The position numbers were made by a program, and so were the translations under genes. Shown here one piece after another: positions 51,489 to 57,315 of a stretch of DNA of 61,835 bases; position 1 is the stretch's first letter; each line of letters opens with the position of its first letter. The stretch is from the NCBI GenBank assembly GCA_046497075.1, contig JAWOGF010000068.1, positions 1 through 61,835 on the forward strand, read 5' to 3'. The DNA is from Saliniplasma sp046497075. Lineage in GTDB: Archaea > Thermoplasmatota > Thermoplasmata > Halarchaeoplasmatales > Halarchaeoplasmataceae. Under the pieces are notes generated by a model. The model did not search any database. It saw only the letters and a list, made by a program, of their open reading frames with translations, and was not told the origin of the DNA.

Positions 51489-52232
51489 ATGACCCCAGTA
51501 GAAAACCCCTGGCATGAAAATGAAGGGTTCTGGAAAGATAATCCTTTCCCTGGGAAGATGGTAAAGAGGGCTCAAAAAGAAGTTAACAAATTGGTCGAAC
51601 TCGCAGATTTGGATGAGGGTTTGAAAGTACTCGACTTATGCTGTGGTGTAGGTCGACATTCTTTAGAATTCGCTGAGAGAGGTTTCGATGTGACCGGAGT
51701 GGATAAGACTGAACATTATTTGAAAGAGGCAAGGAAGAGAGCCGGGGAAGAAGGTCTAGAAATAGAATTTATTCAAGATGACATGAGAGAGTACAAAAAA
51801 GATGAAAAATTCGACCTTGTGATCAATCTTTTCACATCTTTTGGGTATTTTGAAGAGGAAAAAGAGAATATGAAAGTACTTGAGAACGTCTATGATAGTT
51901 TGAAAACTGGAGGTAAATTCATTTTAGATGTCATGGGGAAAGAGATAATCGCTCGGATATTTGAAGAAAAAGATTGGAACGAGCTCGAAGATGGATTCAA
52001 AATTTTGGAAAGAAGTATCGAGAAGGACTGGTCGTGGTTGAATAACCGAAGGATAAGGATCACTGATGAGGGAGTAAAAGAATACAACGTTTCTCACTGG
52101 TTGTATTCCGCTAAAGAATTGAAAGATATGTTGAAGGATGTTGGTTTTAGTTCGGTAGAGGTCTATGGTGGTTATGACGGGAGAGATTACGATGAAGAAG
52201 CCAATAGATTGGTGGTAGTCGGTAAGAAGTGA
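51489..52232 (+). CDS. SAM-dependent methyltransferase (class I)
   Basis: A 247-residue Rossmann-fold methyltransferase. The SAM-binding motif VLDLCCGVGRHSLEFAERG is followed by VTGVDKTEHYL, the acidic strand FDLVINLFTSFGYF and the LKTGGKFILDVMG segment. ATG 51489 is preferred to GTG 51444 because the TATA-like TTTAATAATTA at 51454-51464 lies at leaderless distance and would be inside the longer frame. The methyl acceptor is unknown; the sequence resembles generic type-11/25 methyltransferases. Confidence 0.88.
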   Translation: MTPVENPWHENEGFWKDNPFPGKMVKRAQKEVNKLVELADLDEGLKVLDLCCGVGRHSLEFAERGFDVTGVDKTEHYLKEARKRAGEEGLEIEFIQDDMREYKKDEKFDLVINLFTSFGYFEEEKENMKVLENVYDSLKTGGKFILDVMGKEIIARIFEEKDWNELEDGFKILERSIEKDWSWLNNRRIRITDEGVKEYNVSHWLYSAKELKDMLKDVGFSSVEVYGGYDGRDYDEEANRLVVVGKK

Positions 52233-52260
52233 TAATATCAGTAAGTGGTTTACAGAGGAC

Positions 52261-53037
52261 ATGAAGTTGGATCCGAAATTGAGAATATGCATCGGTGATG
52301 TAAACGATTTCGAACCGAATATCTTGAACGAACTATCCATAGGTGTAGAACTGCAGGACTTTGTAGATCCAAAATTATTAGATGGTGACTTAGAAAGTAG
52401 AGTTAGAGGGTATCAAGAAAAACTTGAAGATTTTGGGCAGGACGTATCTGTACACGGCCCGTTCTTAGATCTGAGTCCTGGAAGTCCAGATGAACTGATA
52501 TCTGAAGTTACTAGAAAAAGGTACATGCAGGCCGTCGATGCGGCTTTAGAATTGAAAGCATCTCACCTAGTTCTACACAGTCAGCACAATACCGCTATCA
52601 AGGATTCTAAAGTCAAGGAAAAGAAGATAAAGAGACAGCTTCCCTTTTGGAAAGAGGTGTTAGAGAAGATATCTGAAGAAGACCTTGTTATAGTTTTAGA
52701 AAATGTTACTGAGAATGATCCAGTACATCTATTGAATCTGGTTATAGGTATCGATTCGCCCCAGTTGAAGATATGTTACGATGTTGGACATTCATTACTT
52801 CATTCTTCCCGGGATATAGAGACTTGGGTCGAAGTTTTAAAAGAGTACATGGAGTATGTACACATCCATTGGAATGCTGGCGATATCGACGCTCATAGAG
52901 ATCCTAGAAACGAGTTTATCAAAAGGTTTTATTCTGTTTTAGATGAGAACGGGATTGATCCGATCGTAGCTCTAGAAGATGAGATAGACGATATCGAAAA
53001 GGAAGTTAACAGAGTCAGAGATCGTATCGACTTTTGA
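52261..53037 (+). CDS. TIM-barrel protein of the sugar isomerase / AP endonuclease 2 fold
   Basis: A 258-residue protein of the xylose-isomerase-like TIM-barrel superfamily. Seen are the HGPFLDLSPGSPD segment, ASHLVLHSQHN, LVIVLENVTENDP, the ICYDVGHSLLH metal-binding strand and VHIHWNAGDIDAHRDPRNEF. These provide the His, Glu and Asp ligands for divalent metals. It could be a sugar isomerase/epimerase or an endonuclease IV relative; the substrate is not clear. It starts 28 nt after the methyltransferase stop and is probably cotranscribed. Confidence 0.85.
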   Translation: MKLDPKLRICIGDVNDFEPNILNELSIGVELQDFVDPKLLDGDLESRVRGYQEKLEDFGQDVSVHGPFLDLSPGSPDELISEVTRKRYMQAVDAALELKASHLVLHSQHNTAIKDSKVKEKKIKRQLPFWKEVLEKISEEDLVIVLENVTENDPVHLLNLVIGIDSPQLKICYDVGHSLLHSSRDIETWVEVLKEYMEYVHIHWNAGDIDAHRDPRNEFIKRFYSVLDENGIDPIVALEDEIDDIEKEVNRVRDRIDF

Positions 53038-53040
53038 CCA

Positions 53041-53574
53041 TCACCTTTCTTCCCATTCCTCTTCTAAGATCGAATAATTGATCAGATCTACGTATTCACC
53101 ATCTACGAAGTCTACATCTCTGGAAACTCCTTCCTTTTCAAAACCTAGTTTCTCCCATATCTTCGATGATCCGGGATTATTTCGAAAGGCTCCAGCAAAT
53201 ATCCTATGAAGATTAAGTTCTTTAAAACCGTAATCTACCATCAACTCGGAAGCCTCTGTCCCATAACCTTTCTTCCAAAAATCAGGGATGATCCAGAGTC
53301 CGATCTCAGCGTTTCCTATTCTATGATCTATATCGAGCAGTGAGATCAATCCGATCTTATCTTCCTCATCACATATCAAAAGGTGGACTTCGTTCCCGTT
53401 TTTCGATATGTTTTTGAAGAATTCTTGTTCCATTTTCTTGTTCACTGGTAAGTGAAGTGTTAATGTCGACCTTACCTCTGGATCGTTGATGTTCTTGACC
53501 ATGAAAGGGATATCCTCTTCTTCGATGGTTTTCAGTTCGATCCTTTCACCTTTTAGGAAGACCGCTCCTGCCAT
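53041..53574 (-). CDS. GNAT family N-acetyltransferase (RimJ/RimL-like)
   Basis: A 177-residue acetyltransferase. It starts FLKGERIELKTIEEEDIPFMVKN, has the acetyl-CoA strand AEIGLWIIPDFWKKGYGTEASELMV and then HRIFAGAFRNNPGSSKIWEKLGFEKEG. This pattern belongs to the group that acetylates ribosomal protein N-termini or antibiotics. It is convergent with the TIM-barrel gene, 3 nt apart. Confidence 0.9.
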   Translation of the reverse strand: MAGAVFLKGERIELKTIEEEDIPFMVKNINDPEVRSTLTLHLPVNKKMEQEFFKNISKNGNEVHLLICDEEDKIGLISLLDIDHRIGNAEIGLWIIPDFWKKGYGTEASELMVDYGFKELNLHRIFAGAFRNNPGSSKIWEKLGFEKEGVSRDVDFVDGEYVDLINYSILEEEWEER

Positions 53575-53683
53575 GATCCGTTGTAAGTTGCTATTTAGTT
53601 AATAATTTTACCATTCTGTTTGATCTTATTATATCGATAGAACGCTCGGCAAGATATTTATAGGTCTTACAAAATAATGGCAC

Positions 53684-54427
53684 ATGGAGGAAATCTACCT
53701 TTGGATGCTGGTATCGATAGCTCTCGGTGGTGCAGGTTTTTTTATTGCTTTTACTAAAGCCATGAAAGAAAGGAAAAGGGTCTTGGATTCGCTGCCTTCG
53801 GAAACTACGGAGAGTATATTGGAAGGTGAAGAAACTCTAAGAGAAATCCTATCTAGATTCACGCTGGTCTATTCTATGTTCCCTGTACCCGCTTTTCTTT
53901 ACACTATATTGGTGTCAATTTTGGTATACACCTTCGGTGTTCAGTCTGACGCACAGATTAGAATCGCCATGGGGGCTCTGATAGCGGTCGGTCTGAGCAG
54001 TTTTTTCACCAATTTAGGAAGATCATTCATCTTCGAAGAGGCGATGAATGGAGTGAACGAACGTGTAGATGGTTCTAAAAAGGATTTTGGAAAATATATT
54101 GTTTTTCTTAACATGTTCGAAACGCTCGTTATCCATGGATTATTGATATCTATATTGGGTTTGACTCTTTCTGGCATTATGGATGGAGAGAGCACTCTAA
54201 CTATGGATGCTGCGGATATGTACTTCAATGGTGCTGTTATACTCGGTCTATCTACCTCCTGCTCGATATTGATGGGATGGTTATTCAATAAAGTTGAAGG
54301 TCCGGTGAATGAAGATACTCAACTGTTTATGAAGAAACTCTATTATCTTTTTGGAGCACATTTACCTGCTTTGATAGGATTGAGTATTGCAGTCTATTTG
54401 ATGATCGATAGTGGGATGGTCGGTTGA
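53684..54427 (+). CDS. Membrane protein with three helical hairpins, possibly V-ATPase subunit K-like
   Basis: A 247-residue protein with six predicted TM helices arranged as three hairpins. The middle hairpin resembles rotary ATPase c/K subunits: Gly/Ala/Ser-rich helix IAMGALIAVGLSSFFTNLG, a polar loop with FGKYIVF, and MFETLVIHGLLISILGL with a buried glutamate. The outer hairpins have similar layout but no clear carboxylate. It is not near other A-type ATPase genes, so a role in the rotor is doubtful. A TATA-like ATATTTATA (53652-53660) gives a leaderless start. Alternatively it is simply an unknown membrane protein. Confidence 0.6.
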   Translation: MEEIYLWMLVSIALGGAGFFIAFTKAMKERKRVLDSLPSETTESILEGEETLREILSRFTLVYSMFPVPAFLYTILVSILVYTFGVQSDAQIRIAMGALIAVGLSSFFTNLGRSFIFEEAMNGVNERVDGSKKDFGKYIVFLNMFETLVIHGLLISILGLTLSGIMDGESTLTMDAADMYFNGAVILGLSTSCSILMGWLFNKVEGPVNEDTQLFMKKLYYLFGAHLPALIGLSIAVYLMIDSGMVG

Positions 54428-54498
54428 TATGGTAAAAGATTCTTAAGAAAATACGATACTACAGCCACAGATCATTGAAGAACCGGAGGATATAGTTT

Positions 54499-54912
54499 CT
54501 AAAAATGTTTCTTGTATAAGTAGCCTATGAGGTACACAAGTAGAGCTACAGCGATCCAGAAGATCACTAGTATCGTGAACGTACCGGTTAGATCTCTTCC
54601 GACTAGGTATGGGATGAATCCCTCGCCCTGCAGTATCAGTACGAGCGCTAAAGACCCGTAAGTCCTAGCTCCGAAGACCGGGAATAGTAATTTGATATGT
54701 AACTTCATCACCAGGAAGCCCACGATGAGGTACAGTATCATCCCAGCAAGAACAGCTAAAGGGAGTTCGATAGATGCTAAAAGTAGTAGAAGTGATAATA
54801 TGTTGTAAAAAACGGTACTCTTGCTCACGTAATGTTTTTCCACTACTATCCCGTATATTAGGATAACACAGACACCGCCTACGGCCGCTTGGAAGGAGGT
54901 AAGCAACGGCAT
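54499..54912 (-). CDS. Small integral membrane protein of unknown function
   Basis: A 137-residue protein with about four or five hydrophobic helices and a basic C-terminus (YKKHF). ATG 54912 is chosen because a TATA-like TTATATAAG at about 54931-54939 lies 25 nt upstream, giving a leaderless start. The frame remains open further upstream, but that part would be translated promoter sequence. No family motif was recognised. It is convergent with the three-hairpin membrane protein. Confidence 0.65.
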   Translation of the reverse strand: MPLLTSFQAAVGGVCVILIYGIVVEKHYVSKSTVFYNILSLLLLLASIELPLAVLAGMILYLIVGFLVMKLHIKLLFPVFGARTYGSLALVLILQGEGFIPYLVGRDLTGTFTILVIFWIAVALLVYLIGYLYKKHF

Positions 54913-55121
54913 GGTGGAGTATATTTGTAGACTTATATAAGAATAAGGTCGATTATAGATAGATCTACATAGACGGACTATATACAATTTAGATGGAGAA
55001 ATCTTGTGAAATTGATCACTACTTATCCAGGAGTAAGTCACCCTAGATCTAGAGTAAGTCCATAATTCAACCATCTCTCCGAAAGGGATAACTATATTAG
55101 TTATGAAAACAATATTTATTG

Positions 55122-55326
55122 TTGCTAGGGATAGGAAAAATATCCTAGGTAAAGCCATTGGTAGAATAATCATGGGCCGGGAGAACAGAAGAGATATACC
55201 TGAGAGGCGAAATGTCTCTCGGTGTGGGAGAAAAAAGAAAAAGATACATTATGGTGCAACTTACACCAGTCTTCCTTGAGTTTACTTCGTTCACCCGACC
55301 TATCCCTAGCATTTCCCAATTTTTTT
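55122..55326 (+). ncRNA. Candidate structured non-coding RNA of unknown class
   Basis: A 422-nt gene-free gap holds a perfect 13-bp inverted repeat (TGCTAGGGATAGG at 55123-55135 and its complement at 55299-55311) enclosing about 160 nt. Inside are further hairpins: CTGAGAG/CTCTCGG (55200-55222) and TGGTG/CACCA (55252-55268). A TATA-like CTATATTA near 55091-55098 would start transcription at about 55120, just before the terminal stem, and seven Ts follow at 55320-55326. Promoter, closed stem and oligo-T end in the right order suggest a plus-strand RNA of about 200 nt. It does not show motifs that let me name it. Confidence 0.5.
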
Positions 55327-55334
55327 GAATCTGA

Positions 55335-55712
55335 TTAAAATAGGTCCGCTCTCAACTCTTTTAATTCTATCTTTTTATCTCTCAAGTTTTCAATCCTACT
55401 TTCAAGGTCCTCGACCACGTCGTCGATCACTTCTTCTATCGGTCTTTCCAGATTATAGATCTTGGTAGGCCTTCCTCTCCCATCTTTATTCTTCTCGTGT
55501 TTTCCGATCAAGCCCTTATCAACTAGTCCTTGAACTGCGATTGATACTTCTGGTTGACGGAGATAAAGAACATTTTCCAGTTCTCTACTCTCAACATCAT
55601 CTTTGTCAGCGATGTATATCAAACATTTGGCCTCGTGTTCGCTTAAGTAACCTTCGGCTAACAGGTCTACAAGATCTCTTCGCTTTTGGTTCATATATTC
55701 GGATCTCATCAT
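55335..55712 (-). CDS. Winged-helix transcriptional regulator
   Basis: A 125-residue DNA-binding protein. The first 85 residues form a winged helix: LSEHEAKCLIYIADKDDVESRELE, recognition helix RQPEVSIAVQGLVDKG, wing KNKDGRGRPTKIYNL. A C-terminal coiled coil (VIDDVVEDLESRIENLRDKKIELKEL) is a likely dimer interface. It resembles small archaeal TrmB/MarR-like regulators. The ATG is preceded by a strong AAGGAG site. Direct repeats upstream may be its own operator. The target genes are unknown. Confidence 0.85.
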   Translation of the reverse strand: MMRSEYMNQKRRDLVDLLAEGYLSEHEAKCLIYIADKDDVESRELENVLYLRQPEVSIAVQGLVDKGLIGKHEKNKDGRGRPTKIYNLERPIEEVIDDVVEDLESRIENLRDKKIELKELRADLF

Positions 55713-55768
55713 TTTTTTCTCCTTGAGATAGGATGTTTTACCTGATTTGTTAAGAGGTATAACTAAGT

Positions 55769-55803
55769 TTTGATATGTGAGGAGAGTATTTGATATGTGA
55801 AGA
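55769..55803. promoter_or_regulatory. Direct repeats upstream of the winged-helix regulator
   Basis: TTTGATATGTGAGGA (55769-55783) and TTTGATATGTGAAGA (55789-55803) are spaced exactly 20 bp, about two helical turns. They lie just upstream of the regulator's TATA-like element (about 55756-55763), so they may bind an activator or the regulator itself. Confidence 0.45.
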
Positions 55804-55819
55804 AGAGGAGTGTTTTTAG

Positions 55820-56245
55820 TTATTGGGGGATCTGTGAACTCTGCGTATGCTTGTTATCCTCCGTAAATACGTAATCCCCTTGAGAGGTTCGGACCGAAAA
55901 ATTGGCCGGGACATAATCGTGCGGTAGATCGGATTCGTTTTCAAAGTGCAAAAGGTTGAACCCTCTATATTCCTCTTTGAAACTAAATTGATGTCCATAA
56001 CTCGAGTTCTTTAAATAAGACGGCACGCTGAACTCGTATTTTAGGTCTCCCTCGAAATCGTGCGGGAAGAATAGGTCCTCCAAATGGTCGAGTTCCTCAT
56101 CCCTTGAGTAGTAGTCGGGCCCACTTGTTTTCTCCGCGGGGTAATCACCCTTGGCCTGGATAGTCAATGCAGTGGAAGTTAGCAGGAAGAAGACCAGCAG
56201 CGTTACCATGTATGCTTTTATTTTTTTGAACAGTTTCTTTTTCAT
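55820..56245 (-). CDS. Small secreted protein of unknown function
   Basis: A 141-residue protein starting MKKKLFKKIKAYMVTLLVFFLL, a basic signal peptide with likely cleavage near IQAKG. The mature part is about 105 residues, acidic, aromatic and Ser-rich, and ends in a polar tail (TEDNKHTQSSQIPQ). No cysteines or lipobox are present. ATG 56245 lies 4 nt after the stop of the dehydrogenase gene, so the two are likely one operon. No family was recognised. Confidence 0.7.
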   Translation of the reverse strand: MKKKLFKKIKAYMVTLLVFFLLTSTALTIQAKGDYPAEKTSGPDYYSRDEELDHLEDLFFPHDFEGDLKYEFSVPSYLKNSSYGHQFSFKEEYRGFNLLHFENESDLPHDYVPANFSVRTSQGDYVFTEDNKHTQSSQIPQ

Positions 56246-56249
56246 CTTC

Positions 56250-56966
56250 TCACATTCTATCATAGATCATGTTCGGTATTCGTTTTAGTATTCTAGCTAG
56301 TACACCCCAACGTTTTGTAACATAGGCGATCCTTTTTTTCCTTTTTATCGCTTTATATATTTGTCGAACGGTTTTTTCAACGGGCATCACCCAAAATAAT
56401 CCTTCCCCTTTTGCCATAGCGGTATCAACTAATCCTGGGCGGATGTCTGTGATAATGATCCGTTCACTTTCTTTAGCTGCCTTCTGCCTTAATCCTTCCA
56501 AATAGTTCATTTGATATGCTTTGGTTGCATTGTATGAAGGAGATTCTTTACTTCCTCGAAGTCCACCAACTGAAGTGATAGCAGCTAGATGCCCATATGT
56601 TTGTTTTTGAAAGTGATCAAAAGTCCAGTCGGCGATACGAGTAAATCCAGTAACATTTGTGTCTATCGTCCTTTTTTCTACTTCAAAATCTAGTTCCTCA
56701 TTTAAATCGCCTGTCCCTGAACTTATGACGAGCAAGTCCAGTCCTCCAAGTTCTGAAGTCAGTTCTTCTAAATTATCATCGATCGTGTTTATGTTGGTTA
56801 TATCAAATGAGCTAGTAAAATATGAATCCGGATCTTTTTGTTTCAATTCATTTAGTAATTCAGTCCGTCTTCCCGTTATTCCAACTTTATAATTATTTTC
56901 AACCAGAACTTCTGCAAGTCCTTTTCCTATACCGGAAGTCGCACCGATTATAATCGCTTTTTTCAT
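56250..56966 (-). CDS. Short-chain dehydrogenase/reductase
   Basis: A 238-residue NAD(P)-dependent oxidoreductase. ATG 56966 gives the correct Rossmann start MKKAIIIGATSGIGKGLAEVL; the frame extends upstream but that part is the antisense-like tail of the previous gene. The SDR elements are GATSGIG, a catalytic Ser (ITSVGG), YNATKAYQ for the Y-x3-K pair, and the RPGLVDT segment. GRR after the second strand favours NADPH. It overlaps the end of the small DUF433-like gene and precedes the secreted protein. Substrate is unknown. Confidence 0.9.
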   Translation of the reverse strand: MKKAIIIGATSGIGKGLAEVLVENNYKVGITGRRTELLNELKQKDPDSYFTSSFDITNINTIDDNLEELTSELGGLDLLVISSGTGDLNEELDFEVEKRTIDTNVTGFTRIADWTFDHFQKQTYGHLAAITSVGGLRGSKESPSYNATKAYQMNYLEGLRQKAAKESERIIITDIRPGLVDTAMAKGEGLFWVMPVEKTVRQIYKAIKRKKRIAYVTKRWGVLARILKRIPNMIYDRM

Positions 56967-56967
56967 T

Positions 56968-57177
56968 CTATTTAACCGTCCTTTTCCCTTTTTTCTCCCG
57001 TTCCTGGATGTCCGCGATCTCCCCGGGTTTCCTATCCCTGTATTCATGGTCCACCGCGATATCGCTAACTCGGATCCGGGTTACCTCTATCCTCGTTGAG
57101 CCTCCCATGATATTCGGATCCTTCATTATCTTGTTTTCCTCTTTTTTGTATGATTTCTTTTCTACAGTCTTCGGCAC
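56968..57177 (-). CDS. DUF433-like small protein, C-terminally short
   Basis: A 69-residue protein with KIMKDPNIMGGSTRIEVTRIRVSDIAV, closely resembling the core of DUF433 proteins, which are often antitoxins paired with PIN-like toxins. The usual C-terminal helices (a LTxxxVxxAL-type tail) are replaced by a short basic EREKKGKRTVK. It may be truncated. No PIN-domain gene is adjacent; the next gene downstream is the dehydrogenase, whose ATG lies 1 nt after this stop. Confidence 0.6.
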   Translation of the reverse strand: MPKTVEKKSYKKEENKIMKDPNIMGGSTRIEVTRIRVSDIAVDHEYRDRKPGEIADIQEREKKGKRTVK

Positions 57178-57315
57178 GGAAACACCTGATCAGCGGATGA
57201 TATCAATCCATTTAAATCTTGACTAGCTTTGAGGGTAATTGCCTTTAGAGATGGTTTTTGGAGATAGATCTGCCGACTTGAAGCAGAAACAAATTTCTTC
57301 TTCCTCCCGAGTAAG

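Noticed and set aside
54913..55173. Upstream extension of the 137-aa membrane protein
   Set aside because: It would translate through a well-placed TATA-like box and reads as Arg/Ser/Tyr-rich non-protein-like sequence.
56967..57047. N-terminal extension of the dehydrogenase
   Set aside because: Lies in the coding region of the DUF433-like gene; the Rossmann fold starts normally at ATG 56966.
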